Source: Channa striata
Taxonomy: Eukaryota > Chordata > Actinopteri > Anabantiformes > Channidae
Assembly (NCBI GenBank): GCA_033026295.1
Contig: CM065186.1
Coordinates: forward strand, 19,999,672 to 20,063,671
Length of the DNA stretch: 64,000 nt
Reading direction: 5' to 3'
Shown here: positions 49,182 through 61,989 of the stretch, piece by piece
Layout: each line of letters starts with the position of its first letter
How positions within the stretch are numbered: the stretch's first letter is position 1
Translations under genes and position numbers: made by a program
Notes under the pieces: generated by a model
Told to the model about the DNA's origin: nothing
Database searches by the model: none
The model's input: only the letters and a program-made list of their open reading frames with translations

Positions 49182-49323
49182 ACCACTGGGACTTTTTGCA
49201 GACCAGCCCATTCCAGCCAAGCCCCAGCATGTCGTAGGCGGCTGCTACTGACAGGAAGACTGGAGTTAAGAAAGCAAAAAAGCATAGAAAAGAGGAAACT
49301 ACAGGAAGGAATAATGAAAGAAG
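49182..49323 (+). other. candidate 5' exon with start codon (low support)
   Basis: A textbook polypyrimidine tract and AG (tctctctctcttattttctccAG, ending 49,181) precede a 142-base segment that ends at a good donor, AAG|GTAAGC (intron from 49,324). The segment has several stops in all frames but an ATG at 49,314-49,316 opens MKE and runs into the donor. This is the pattern of an internal 5' UTR exon that carries the start codon. No partner exon is identified in the window, so it remains a candidate only. Confidence 0.25.
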
Positions 49324-52300
49324 GTAAGCAGCAATGCACATGTTTTCTATCTGAAACCCTGGGAAGAGAGAAAAGGCGGGCAGGAAGATGAAGGGGCTCA
49401 AGTTTCTGCTCTCTTTGTGCACAGTTTGGGTCGGGGGAGCAACAGCATGTGTGTGTGCTGATGCATATTTGTGTGTTAAACCTGAAGCTTAAGCCAGACT
49501 CGTTGCTGACGAAGAACTAAAAAAAAAACATCTCTGGGGTTTGACCACTTAGAAATTCCTGAACACAAGTTGTTAATGTTTACATCCAAGCAGAGAGGAA
49601 ATGCAGGAAAGGCTTCGGTGACACCTAGTGACAACAGCTACTTTGTGATGAGCTTACAAGCAGGTTCTGACTTAGTGAAGGAGCTGTGGTTCTGTTGTTT
49701 GATTGTTTTAAAACAACTATGGTGTTCATGGATTTTTCCAATTTCAATGCAAATGTTCCTTTCTGGTTGGTTGGACAACATAAGTGAAACTTTCAACTTG
49801 TGTATGATTAGACTTTATTTGTCACTTTTTGTCAGTGTCATTTATGACCTTGAGGTGATGCTCATCTTTCCTCTGAGGAGATTTTAGGAATGTGCTTGCT
49901 GCATACCATTAAAAAGAATCGAAAAGACAGATAATGGACCAAGGGCAGGTTTGAGCAGTAGCAGAGATGTAGGTCTGGCCCTCAGCCTCCTTGCTGGTCT
50001 CCCACTGTGATGGGTATCACCGGCAGCAGTCTGTCACCACAGAGAGACATACACAGATCAACAATCATTCAGAAATTCAAAATCAAATTCTCAAAAGACA
50101 AACAAAAACACAAATCATAGAACTTCAGTTACAACCCCAGTCGCTATGGGTGAGGGAAGCAACACACCCTCGTCCAATCCTCGACAAGAATTGGACAGGT
50201 CCAATTTTACAAAGACACAAACAACCACTTGGCAGGTAGGAGACTGTCCTAAAAAAAGGATGGTAAATATACAAAGTGCCGAACTGTAAAGTTACAGACA
50301 ACAGATCAATTCCTGACTCCTGTGCCTGGTTAGGTTCAGCCAAGAATACCTCTGATAAAAAACATAGATGTGTATTTTGAGTAAAATTGCATGTTCTTCT
50401 ATTACAGCAGCTCGCAATCTTTCTTTGACCCTAACCTGCTGCTGTAAGTGGCTAGACAAAATGCTTTATGGCAAAATGCTTTAATAAAGCTATAGTCACG
50501 CAAACTGCATGTTGCACTGCAGGGTTGCATATTTCAACAAGACAAAAAATATTTTGACGGACAAAAAATAAGTTGATTTTTACCATGTGATTGATATGTT
50601 TGTTATCAATGTATTTACAACCCACTGCATGTCATCATATTCTCATTATGCTCACAGGAAACATAATGTGGTTGTAATTAAATCTTCTAGCATCAGTATC
50701 CTTGGCTTCATCCCTGCTCTCTGGGAGGATGGCCTGCCCCCGAAACACAGCAGAGAAAAGTGGAGATTCTATTTTGATTAACCCCCAAATGCTCATTAAC
50801 CAGATGTGAAATAAAATCCACAGAACAACATGAACAATCACAACAGAAAGCTACAAATGTGACATCTTCACTAATAATTTCCTCTTTTTGGCCCAGACAC
50901 AGTCACATGGTGATCTGAACATCAACTTTACAAACAAGCTTAAAATGTTAATTTTTATAAGTGTAGGCATACATTTAGTGTTTACTGGCATCATATTAAT
51001 CAGTCTATTATTACAGTGGTGCTGAATATCTGAAATATTGTAAACATGGGACAGAGGCTTCTCTGCACACAGACTGTGTGTGTGTTTAAATGCAGAAGGA
51101 ACATTGTATTTAGGAAAACGTAAGTATTAGATCACACTCGTAATAAGCAGATATTCCACTAAAGCTGCATGGTTGATATACTATTGAACGTTGTTGGGAG
51201 AAATTGGACTTTATTTTCCAAAATGTCCAATAACAGTGCTTGCTCAAACACAGGTGCAATTTTGTTCTGTGCTAGTTTGTACTTTATAGGCTGCGGCTTC
51301 TTTTGCAGTTTTCCTGGTACTGAGGAGCTTGATTGCTCTAGTGTGGGGGAAGAGGTGTGGCTTAGGCCGGGTTGATGCTAATTAGTTGTGTAGTGCAATT
51401 ATTGTGATCAATTTGGACCCAGTTACTATTTGTGATAGGACCAATTTAGACCCCCTCTTATTGCATATGCAGACGCAGTGCAAGTTTTGTGACATCACAT
51501 GTCACCGGCATGAACACACTGAACACACAGAGACAAAGTAAAAGAAAAAGAAAAAAATGTTCAGTTACATCAAATGTGGCCTCTTTCCATTTGCTATGCT
51601 TTTTCATTGACTTCAAACTGATAATTCTGTCAACATTTCTATTCTGTGTGACTCACAACTTACTTACTTTCGATTTTTTTCTGAGTAGTTGGTCAAACAT
51701 ATACTATCACACAGTGGCAAAAAATACATGTTTTTATTCTGCAGTCTGTGTGCAATTTTCCACAGCAGTGTGACTTCATTATTTACAGTAAACCCCCCAT
51801 TTAAACCCCATCCTTGCAAGTTCCGGGCCAGATAAAAGGGTGATGCTTTGCTTACAAAAACACGCTCACACACATGCGTCACTTCCGGGTTATTGTTAAA
51901 GGCAGTTTGTGCAATCCTGGTTTGTGCAAAACCAAAATACGACTTCCCTCAGATGCAAGAGACACACATTTGAAAAAACTAAGCAAAGAGAATGAACTGA
52001 TCCAAGCAAAGCACCTCGCAGCTCTCTTGAGCTACATGGACCAAACAGCCACTATCCACCCAGGTGTTTCTTCAGTGACCCAGGACCCTGATGTCACGCT
52101 CCTGTGGTCTGGCTCTGTAATCTCTGTTGGAGGCACTGTGCCAACTTGCAGTGTTCTGGCCCTGTCGGACGACCAATAGCAGGCCCTGATGCAGGCCTGC
52201 TTCTATCCGATGACATAGGAAGCTCAGATCCTGGTTAGAAGAAGACATCAGATATTGGACACCTGCCGCACATCAACCGCACCGGTTCCCTCCGACTGCC

Positions 52301-52430
52301 TGTCTTGTGAAAAGCCAGACAGCTGTGCCCCCACAGGTGGCCACTTCACCTTCCACAGTCAGCATATTTCACTGCACCGTGGGCAATGCAGGTGGGGCAC
52401 CACCACCACCGTGCATCCAGAGAGGAATCC
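49324..52430. other. unassigned sequence
   Basis: No supported gene or mobile element recognised. Open frames at 49,570-49,887 and 51,874-52,179 show no motif. Confidence 0.35.
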
Positions 52431-52436
52431 AATCTG

Positions 52437-52670
52437 GTTGGGCGACTGTGGCGCAGTTATTAGCGCTGTCCACCACCAATCCTACAGTTGTTGGTTTCAT
52501 CCCCGGCTCCTCTGGTCACATGTCAAGGTGTCCTTGAGCAAGACACTGAACCCTGCTTAGTTGCTCCCGGTGAGCTTCCCCCATCGGTGTGTGAATAGGT
52601 AGATAAGAAGCAATGTAAATTCCTTTGAGTACCAACAGCTAGAAAAATGCTAAGTTTGCAGACCACTGCT
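52437..52670 (+). repeat. tRNA-derived SINE copy
   Basis: The clearest copy of the SINE. An A-box-like 'tggcgcagttattagcg' (about 52,449-52,465) and a B-box-like GGTTTCATCCC (about 52,493-52,503) have the spacing of a tRNA gene promoter. Then come the body blocks 'gtccttgagcaagacactgaac' and 'aggtagataagaagcaatgtaaa'. Confidence 0.75.
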
Positions 52671-53140
52671 CATTGCACACCTCTCCACGGCACTGTGTAG
52701 GTTTTCCCAGTCCAACCATGCTGATCATTAGTGACTCCATTGTTTTTTGTTTTCCTGAAAGCCACTATCAGTAACATAGAGGAAAAAGTCCAAACCTCAT
52801 AAAAAACATCCCCATGTTTCCCATACGTTGGTGCAAGCATGATGACCGGACATGCCAACGAGACCCCCCACCATGCTTATACGACAGGCAAAAAAAGTTT
52901 TTTATATCTAGTGATGTTACGTTCAAGACCAATACGCTTCTTTTTAGGTTTCATGGCCTGATCCATGAAACGATCCACAAAGGAATCCAAGAGCTATTCC
53001 TGTTGATTATTTTATGAAAATTTACTGCACTCTCCACTCTCCTTTTTCTCCTTCTCCATCATGTCTGTTCCCCCACCACCTAAACTATTTAAACCCAAAT
53101 CCTAATAACCTCATAAAAGTTGAGACTACTTCTCTTACAG
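52671..53140. other. unassigned sequence
   Basis: Nothing recognised; mostly AT-rich. Confidence 0.3.
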
Positions 53141-53144
53141 AACC

Positions 53145-53565
53145 AAAAAAATTAAATGTGGATTATCAATTATCAGTTTTCTCTCATCTAAATCTCTGTT
53201 ACTAAATGACTTGCCAAGTGATCATGAAACTGATTTCATTTATCTTACTGAAATTTTGTTGCAGCAGGAACAATATGTCAGTTTAAACACGTCAGCCCCC
53301 TCGACTGTTTCCTTGAAGCCCAGGCCGTGGTGGAGGAGTAGCTCTAATCTTCCACACAAGTTTTGAGGGTCATGGACTTTTGTTTAATTTTCCTTTTCAC
53401 TTCTGTCTGATTTAGTGCTTGGTACAGATTAAGCCATTATAGTGTGTGACTTTAACATCCATTTAGATGTCATTTCCTCATTTCCTTGTGATGTAAAACA
53501 CTCCTTGTTCTTAAAGACACTGAGATGGAGGTTACTCACGGTAGGTTGACTCATCATTCCCATTG
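53145..53565 (+). pseudogene. L2-like LINE endonuclease fragment
   Basis: Degraded endonuclease region of an L2-type LINE. Readable pieces are LLNDLPSDHETDFIYLTEI (about 53,200-53,256; compare the LTETW motif), QQEQYVSLNTSAPSTVS, an Arg/Trp-rich PRPWWRSS, and DFNIHLDVISS (about 53,450-53,482), the GDFN catalytic-region motif without its Gly. Several frame changes are present. It resembles the fragment at 10,060-10,870 but is more diverged. Confidence 0.6.
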
Positions 53566-54520
53566 ATAAGGCCCGTGACAGTGGTATTGTCTGCTAAATT
53601 GATGATTGTGCTAGAGCTGTGTTGCCACACAGTAGAGATTCTGTAGAATTGGACTTCACAAGCCTTCTGTGCTGAGGGTCACAGTGGAGGAAAGCTGTTC
53701 CAACTCTAACCTCCTGGGGCCTGTTTTTTAGAAAGTCAATAGTCCAGCTGCATTTGACTTTGTGCAGTCTGAGATCCCTGAGTTTGATGACAAGTTAAGA
53801 GGGCACAATAGTTTTAAATCTGTAGCTATATCCATGAAAATCAATCTCACACATATGTCTGCTTCAAAAAACTAATTTGTAGTCGCTCCATATATGAATG
53901 TGGAATGTTTATTTCAAAAGTAAAATTAACAGAAAAAGACAACATGTTTTTTTTTTCTTTCTAAATAGCTTTAAAACATAAAAATATCTTCATACTGATA
54001 TAATACTATATATCTATGCAATATATATTCTCGTTGTTCTTTTTGTAATTCCCAGCTTTATGTCTTAAAACATTCCAATTTCAAATTTTAGGCATTTTAA
54101 GTATTGACTTGACATAATAATAAAGAAGAGGAGACCATGACAAAGTTATTCCATGAAAAGTGGCTTGGGACAACTTAGTTTATGAGATGACTGCTGCCTG
54201 CATCAGTGTGATCCTCCACAGGCTGACTACAAACATACTTGCTACCACTTTGCACCTGGGTTGTTTGTCTTCCCTGATTCCTTTTTTAAGCGTCTTGGAA
54301 AAGAGTGATAAGTTTTTCTGATTTTGTGATGAACAGAAACATTCAAGTATGCTACAAAAGCTCAAGTCCAGCCATTCTTATAGGCTTAGTATGGTGGAAG
54401 TGTAAGAAAAATTCTATTGCATCTCCTTAATCCACTATGACCTCAAAAATGAACAGACAGTAACATTTGCATCTTTTTGACAGTTTGTAAAGAAATGTAA
54501 AAAAATAGAATTAAGAATAT
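53566..54520. other. unassigned sequence
   Basis: Nothing recognised. A T-tract lies at 53,948-53,957. Confidence 0.3.
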
Positions 54521-54522
54521 GG

Positions 54523-54825
54523 GCAGCAGGGTGATGGAGTGGTTAGCACTGCTGTCTCACAGCTAGAAGGTTGTGGGTTTGTGCACTGGCCTTTATGTGT
54601 GGAGTATGTTCTTTCCCCACTTGCATGGGTTTCCTTGGTATTTCCTCCCACAGTCCAAAAACATGCATGCTAGGTTAATTGGTGACAGAGACATTGCTCG
54701 TAGGTGTGAATGTAAGTGTCTGTGTGTGACTCTCTGTGTTGGCCCTGAGACCTGTCCAGGATGTACCCTGCCTCTCACCCTAGGACAGCTGGGATAAGCT
54801 CTTACGTATAATGGCTGGAAAATAA
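54523..54825 (+). repeat. dispersed fish repeat ('gtggttagcactg' family)
   Basis: Carries the hallmark blocks 'ggttagcactgctgtctcacag', 'ttcctcccacagtccaaaaacatgca', 'aggttaattggtgac' and 'ggccctgagacctgtccagg', and ends 'agctgggataagctc'. This order is common in fish genomes; I do not assign a class. A partial copy lies at 61,990-62,150. Confidence 0.65.
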
Positions 54826-54828
54826 AAA

Positions 54829-55629
54829 TACCGTAAATTCTGGACTATAGAGCGCACCTAAATTTAGGCCGCACCCGCTAAAATTTAAAAGAAATATATA
54901 TTTTGTCACATATAAACCGCATCGGACTATAAGCCGCCAATATCCAGGCTGAGAAATAATATCTGTTGTATGCGCTCCTACTCATTGTTCACAGTAGACA
55001 TGAGGATGTTCTGTGCGCTGTTTTACCCGCATTACGGTAAAGAGTGCGTTTACGTGTATGTGTGGCTGGTATAACACATGTCGAATGTACAGAGCCGACA
55101 AAAACGTCCTTGTTATAAATAAACGGCTTGTTCCATAGCCAAAGGAGAAGACGTCTCTTATTCTTCACGAATTACGCAGGAGTTGCTGCGCTCAACAAAA
55201 GATTTTGTACCATAAGTCTTTATTCATACACAGCAGTACTATTAAAGTCGCTTCATTCTCCCGTGCACTGAAACCACAAATCGCTATTCACCTTCCTCCT
55301 GAGCATTGAAACCACTGTCACACTCGATTTCCTTCACGGATAGCCAGATCGATGGCTTCAAATTAAAAGCTGCATCATAGGAATTTCTTCGCGTGTTTTC
55401 CATTATGAGGGGGTGAGGGTGTAAAAATATTACCGTATTTTGCTGTTGTGCGTCTTGGGTTTCATGCGCTAAGAATAAAAACTGGCGCTTTTTTGTTTGC
55501 ACTGACTTTCATCTACAGCGCCCATCTGAGGGCTGCAGAAAAATTCATAGAAAAGCCGCATTTCTGTAAAAGCCGCATGGTTCAAAACGTCGGAAAAAAG
55601 TAGCGGCTTATGGTCCGGAAAATACGGTA
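54829..55629 (-). mobile_element. 801-bp pogo-like transposon deletion derivative
   Basis: The left end TACCGTAAATTCTGGACTAT and the right end, read from the other strand, TACCGTATTTTCCGGACCAT, form an imperfect terminal inverted repeat (17 of 21 bases alike over the first 21). Inside, on the minus strand, ATG near 55,403 opens MENTRRNSYDAAFNLK, the start of the helix-turn-helix region of pogo/POGK-like (BrkDBD) transposases. It soon shifts frame and stops (55,284). The rest of the transposase is absent, so this is a non-autonomous copy. The region next to the right end is shared with 34,435-34,560. Confidence 0.7.
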
Positions 55630-55755
55630 TGTGCAAAATATTTGAAAACGTGGGTTATCTAGATAAAAAAGTTGGTCCAACATACACATATGGGCTCATG
55701 TGCGTTGTAAGGTAATATTCAGTAGCCCAACATATGTACTCTGTTTAGATTGTGC

Positions 55756-55799
<44 letters not shown>

Positions 55800-57640
55800 C
55801 TTTCATATCCTTTGCTGCAGAGACAGGGACAAAGAGGTGGCATGATCAAGAGAGAGGGTGAGAAAAAGAAGGTGGGGTGAGGAGGAGGTGGAGAGGGAGT
55901 AAGTGTTTGAATGCCGGCAGCTGCTCTGTGGGGAATGTAACCCATTTGTGTGGTCAGAGCTCGCCCAAAGGAAAAAGAGCTGATCCTTCTTGCAAAGACC
56001 TGATTGTTTCCACTTCTCCCTCTTGTTTAAATTGCTCTGATTCTGGCCTCACAGACCACGGCTCCTCGTCCACTGTCTGCAGGAGAGGGAGGGAGGAGTG
56101 TGCAGTGGGACGGAGAGAGTTAAATTTATAATGGGTGATTTAAGAAGGAAAGGCAGGAGGAAGCACAGAGAGAGAATTTAGAGGGGAAAAAGAAAAAGGA
56201 GGGTGAATAGAGCTAAGTTGCATAGTCAGTCGGGATTTATACTGATTTGTAGAAGAATTATACACATGCACTATACAGGAATGCAGGGAACACAAGCAGA
56301 CAGTACAATGTGAGTTTTGCTGCTGTACCCTAAGTATAGAGCACTACCCTCCAACACACACCATGTGCTGGCTGCATGGTTTAAAGCAAAATAGGAAGAG
56401 GTTTTACATTTCTAGTTGAACTACAATGTTTTGATAAGTGCTCTGTAATAATATAATCTATAGGAAGAAATACTCATATATGTCTGTAGAACTTTTGAGG
56501 GAGGACAAAGCTACATTGTTTAAAATACTGCCTACCAATAAATGTTATACACGGTATTATATAGCTGTAAAAACACATCTTCTAATGTCGACCTGATGTG
56601 CATGATGCAGATTTTATGCTAAAGTCTTTTTTAGTTCAGGGAAATTCAAGACTTTTCTTTCTGCCTAAGCTTCTTCTTCTCCAGGTTTCTTCCTAGCACA
56701 ACTCATTATATATAAATGTATATTGTTATTTTGTGTGAGTGGAAGACCCGGTGTTGCCATAATGGGTCATGTCAGTTGGCACAGTGAGCAACCTCACCAG
56801 CTGGGGTTTAGCAGTTTGGGGTTCAGCGTCTCAAACACATTAATCAGCATGAATTTCCCTCAATTAAAGGATTGAAATGAAGAAAAAAAATGAATGAAGT
56901 TTTTGTTGCACTTGTCAAATACAGTCACTATGGTTGGAGAATTTATTGAACACAAAGCATCCTGTGATACAAGGTCATTTGTATGCTCAGAGAGAAAGTA
57001 AAGATATGAAATAAAACAGAGAAATGCCTCAAACATGTTTACATTCCATTGACAAGGACCTCCAGTGGCTGTGTGTGGGCTCGGCCTGGGATGGAGCTCA
57101 GATGGCAGCCCGCCAGAGCTCAGCCATTCTCTGGCGTAGTCACAGGTTTGGCAACTCTGATTCTTTTGTTTTGAATCTTGCAGTTTTCCCTGACCAAACA
57201 AATGACCAATGTGGCTCCTTTTTTTTATTTCTGATGTTTCATTTCGATGTTGCTGGGATCTTATTAAGACAAATCTTTTTCTGCACAAAGCTCTTCGTGG
57301 TATTCAGTCATTGAATTATACTTATATTTAGAGACAGTTTGTTGTACAATGCTTTAAACAAGACGTTCAGAAAATTCAGTGGCAAAATCTCTTTCCTGAG
57401 GCAGTACGTCCCTGTTTAACTGGACTTTGCACACCAACTACTGTACATTCGGCAGTAGGAATAATCAATATAAAACCTGTTGACAGTGGGGCCTGAATAA
57501 TGGCTGTTGTCTGTTAGGAGCAAAAGGAAATTTAAGATAAATTTAGAATTATACATAGGAAACACAACTCTCCAAAGAACAAATAATAGTTTATTGACCA
57601 TGTGAAGGACATGTTTACAAAATGGATAGACCGTGGTATT
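55630..57640. other. unassigned sequence with compound microsatellite
   Basis: Contains (GT)n followed directly by (GA)n at about 55,754-55,799, then a purine-rich stretch to about 56,200. An open frame at 55,877-56,131 has no recognised motif. The open frame at 56,860-57,288 (minus) is unrecognised. Confidence 0.35.
55754..55799 (+). repeat. compound (GT)n(GA)n microsatellite
   Basis: About 13 GT units pass directly into about 9 GA units without interruption. Confidence 0.9.
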
Positions 57641-57644
57641 GCAG

Positions 57645-58410
57645 AGATGGTGCATGACAGAGTCACCACAGAAATGTCAACTGCGAAATTCTGTGATGGT
57701 TCTGCCATTGTCAGTCTGATCTGACAGAGAAGTGATGCAGGACTTTGTGAACTGGCGCCAGCGGAGATGCCTCCAGATAAATGGATGTAAAACTAAAGAG
57801 CTGGTGGTGGACTTCCAAAGATACACAAACTCTTGAAAATTGATTACATGAGTTTTCAACAAAACAATAAAATAGACAGATAACACAGATGCCTTTTGTA
57901 GGAAAGGACAGAGCACACTCTTTCTGCTGAGGAGACTAAGGTCTTTTAGAATGCAGGAAGCACTACTGAAGACCTTCTGTGACTCTGTGGTGGTCTCAGC
58001 CATCTTTTATTTTGTGGTCTGCCAATGCATCTCTACAGCTACTAGGAAGAGACTGGAAATATTGATCAGGAAGGCCAGCTCAGCCCTGGGGATGCCCTAG
58101 GACACAGCACAGGAGGTGGGAGAAAGAGGGATGGCACGCAAGCTAGCATCCTTCCTGAAGAACTAATCCCTCCCCTGTATGACCCAGTGACATCTCAGCT
58201 CCTTCAGTGACAGACTGTTATGGCCTGAAGGAACAGTTTCGTAGGTCTTTTCTCATTGCTGCTGCCAGACTTTACAACCAGAGCTGATTCCAGTGAACAC
58301 TACTCGCTATAATATACTTAATATAATATCCTACTACTGATTGGAACACTGTTTGTTTGTTTGTTTGTTTGTTTGTTTGTTTGTTTGTTTGTTTGTTGTT
58401 TGTTGTATAC
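57645..58410 (+). pseudogene. Rex1-like LINE C-terminal fragment with (GTTT)n tail
   Basis: The C-terminal part of a LINE reverse transcriptase, in pieces: DFVNWRQRRCLQINGCKTKE then VVDFQRYTN (about 57,740-57,835), FLLRRLRSFRMQEALLKTF (about 57,920-57,980), SVVVSAIFYFVVCQCIST, IRKASSALGMP and PCMTQ...SFSDRL, then a degraded AAARLYN-like end near 58,270. The order matches Rex1/Babar-type LINEs. It ends near a (GTTT)n tract at about 58,350-58,400, which fits the short-repeat 3' tails of such elements. Many stops. Confidence 0.7.
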
Positions 58411-60105
58411 TTAATTGTATTCTACATATACAAACTTTTTCAGGGGGTTATTCTGTACAGAAATTCTTGTTTTGTACATTTTTTTCTTGTAGGACAGGTT
58501 CAAAGTAATGCTCATCTCTGTCCGCCAGGGGACAGCATGGCTCAGGCCCCTGTCACCTTGTAAAAATAGAAAGTAGGTCACTTATGTTAACTGGGCCACA
58601 TGTCTGCTACAAATTTTCAGTTCTCTGCTGCTGTGAAGTTATGAAATCAGAGTAATTAGACCAGCAGTTGATTCTGGAGGCATGTGTCATGTCAGGTGTC
58701 AGGGCTTCACATAATAGCATCAGGGTTCAGACCACAATCTGTGGCTGGAAGCTGCTGTGGCAAAAAACAAACCAGATATTTCAGTTTATTTCTGTTTGCA
58801 AAACCCCTCAGATATTATTTCTTACATAATGATTTCATCTTGTTTTCGTGAAGCAGAAACAAAACAAATCCATAAATTCGTGTTTATGTCAGAAAGCTCC
58901 AAATTATTAAAACATGTAAGCTCCAAATTGATGGGCTTTTGCTGAGTAATGACTATAGTGCAGTTTAACCAGTAAAGGCCTTTGGTTACGTGAAGTAACA
59001 CGTTTGTTTAAAAACTGTAAATAAGCATTGCAAATATACAGTAGTGTGTCTAAACAATCTAAAAATTACTAATCTGTTATCTACAAACATTTTAAACATC
59101 ATGCACTCAAAAGAGGAAATAATGGGAATGATTTATACAGAACATACTCAGTTTCATTATGCATTTTATCAGTGTTTACTTCATACCAGCTGGACCTAAT
59201 GAAGTGGTGCTCAGTTGGACATGTTGCCTGCTTTACCCTCAGCTCAGCCATCAGCCTAGTTAGCATAGACACACAGAGGCTTGTTTATCAAATGAGATAA
59301 GTGACTTTATAGACAAAGTGCGTATTGACGTCCTCACTACAATAACTTTGCAAAACAAATGTTAATAATGTGAACTTTTGCTCAGTTTACATGGAATTCT
59401 GTGTATTGTAGGACAGCAGAGTTTGCCTGGAACTGACAAACCCCATTCTGTTTGGCCTACACTGTGCCAGCAACTAACCTTAGGCAACTCACATTGGCTT
59501 TTTTAAAAATACAGTTTTTGTAATTTATTTTTTAATATTCATAATGCTAATTTTCACTTCTAGGTAGTATAACTTACTGCATTTCAAAACTGAAATGCAG
59601 TTTAAGCAAAGGATGGCACCCAAAAAATATTTTAGTCTACGGTTTGTGTGGTCATAATGTCTGTGTTACTTCGCTGAATATTTGTAATAAACTAAAAAAT
59701 ATTACACAACTAAAATTGTCAATGGAAGACTTTTAGACCTTTGTATGAAATTTCAGAATGTTATTGTTAACCATGGATTTTCAGAGATATCATCAGAGAA
59801 AATGCTAATATAAACACTGTAGATCTTCCGTAGGTTTTGTCGGTCTGTAGGCCTTATGCAGACTTGGGCTTTAGCCTGATGTGAATCTCCACAAAAAATC
59901 TAACTACTGTACATGTTGTAGCAACAGCAATGGGTTTTTCAGCATCTATTAAATAGGATCGATCTTATTACATAGACCTCTTTGGTGGACCAGTAGGATC
60001 AATAGGCTCACTACCGGATCAATGTAGTTATTTGGCCACTTTATCTAAGCATAATTATCATGTAGTCTTGTTGTCTGCTGTATCATTAATGCAGGTGGTG
60101 GTGCA
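58411..60105. other. unassigned sequence
   Basis: No supported gene or repeat. Confidence 0.35.
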
Positions 60106-60109
60106 GGTT

Positions 60110-60785
60110 TAATTCAATTCACTTCAATTCAACTTTATTTATATAGCATCAATTTACAACAAGGTCATCTCAAGGCACTTTACATAATAAAATCAAGACT
60201 ATACAGACATTTAGAGAAAACCCAACAAATCACCCTTGAGCAGCTATAGGCAACAGTGGAGAGGAAAAACTCCATTTAAAGGAAGAAACCTCCAGCAGAA
60301 CCAGGCTCAGGGTGGGCGGACATCTGCCTAGACCGGTTGGGGTGAGGGGAAAACATTGGGCAGGTCGTTAGGACCAGTAGCTGTTCACTGGAAGACACAA
60401 AGCCGGGGACACCTGAAGACAGGGACAGAGAGAGGGAGACAAAGAGGGAGAAGCACAACTATGAGAGAAAGAAGACACACACTTAATGTCAAAGAGTGGT
60501 GAAATATAAATGTGGGCTCAGAGGAGGAAAGTGTCTCCCAGCAGTCTAAGCCTATAGCAGCAAGACTAGAACTAACTTTAAGCTTTATCAAAGAGGAAGG
60601 TTTTGAGTCTTAAAAATAGAGAGGGTGTCTCTGGACTGGGAGCTGGTTCCACAGGAGAGGAGCTTGACAGCTAAAGGCTCTGCCTCCCATTCTACTTTTG
60701 GAATTGCTGAGAACCACAAGAAGGCCTGCATTTTGGGACCAAAGTGGTCTTTTAGGATGATCTGGTACTAGGAGATCTTTTAGAT
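60110..60785 (-). pseudogene. L2-like LINE 3' fragment (copy F)
   Basis: Minus-strand copy with the complete tail: 'ttcaattcaactttatttatatagc' at the left, the UTR blocks 'gcaacagtggagagg' and 'gccggggacacctgaagacaggg', and coding sequence from about 60,610 to 60,785 reading KDLLVPDHPKRPLWSQNAG, LLVV and RMGGRAFSCQAPLLWNQLP, the same C-terminal segment as in copies A and C. 5'-truncated. Confidence 0.85.
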
Positions 60786-61029
60786 ATGTTGCATTTGAAC
60801 TATTTACCTCACTCACACTAGCTTCCACCTCCAACCACTACCCTCTGGTGGGATAATGTTTTGATATTGACTGGGCCTCTTTTTGGTTTCTCATGCTGAT
60901 TAACTGTTATCACTTGACTATTTGTCAGTATTTACCACAATACTGTAAGATTATCTTATAGAGGGACTAAAATGAGGGAATTAATTAAATGTAATTGCCA
61001 TTACATTCCCTGTCTCATAGGGATAAGTG

Positions 61030-61270
61030 TGGATGAATGTGGCGCAAGAGGTAGAGTGGTCATCCACAAATCCTACAGTTGATTGGTTCAATCGCTGAAT
61101 CATGTGTCAAAGTGTCCTTGAACAAGACACAGAACCCCAACATAGTTGCTCCTGATGAGTGTTTATACATAGCAGTTTCCCCGTTGGTGTGCTTGAGTCT
61201 GAATGGGTGAATGAGAAGCAGTGTAAAGTGCTTTGAGTACCAATAGGAAGTAAAGTGCTATATACGTTCA
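61030..61270 (+). repeat. tRNA-derived SINE copy
   Basis: Head 'tgtggcgcaagaggtagagtgg', B-box-like GGTTCAATCGC, and the body blocks 'gtccttgaacaagacacagaacccc' and 'gaatgggtgaatgagaagcagtgtaaa', ending 'aaagtgctatata'. The fullest 3' end among the copies. Confidence 0.75.
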
Positions 61271-61985
61271 GAACGTAATCAATAAGCCAACATTATTGCT
61301 AATAATGTAGAGAGAACAACAATAATATAGTGTCAGCCTGTCTGCCCATTCCAGCAAAACTGCAGCAAGACTCAGACCATAGCAAGCGTTTGGCTTTATG
61401 GAAAGTAGCAATGCCTGACAGCAGGGCTAGGACAATCCAGAAGGTGTTATAATTACAACTTTTGTAAACTGCTATAAATCATCATAGTAGCAGTGGATCA
61501 AATAAATACATACATTAACACCATCATATTTGTGCTGGTCACAGTTAAACCCTTAATAAATTGAAGAAATTACAAATATGCAATATTTTCAAATTAATTA
61601 GGATGGACTAGAAAAGGAGTTTGGTTAAGGTTAGGTAAAGGTTGTGGTTTTGTTTAAACATTAATAAACATGTTGTACCTAAAGTCATAGTTAGTTTTTT
61701 GTATTAAGCCAGCCTGTGAGAGTCTGAAAAGAAACGTGAAAATATTTATTAAAGCTGTATAACTTTTTTAAAACTGATGTTATCAGATGTTGTTTTGCAA
61801 GATATGTTAACAGAAAATATTTCTTTAATCTGATGTTCAATATTAACATAATCGTTAATGACCACCCAATGTGCCACCCCATAACACACAGAAATACTAT
61901 TCATTCATATGTCTGCATAACTTAAATTTCTGTCAAGCCATAATTTTAATCAAGGTAAATTTGAGCCCAGCAAACAGCCCAGCTC
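61271..61985. other. unassigned sequence
   Basis: Nothing recognised. Confidence 0.3.
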
Positions 61986-61989
61986 ATTT

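Noticed and set aside
58357..58563. Frame with repeated FVCLFVCL residues.
   Set aside because: It is a direct translation of the (GTTT)n simple repeat at the tail of a LINE fragment.
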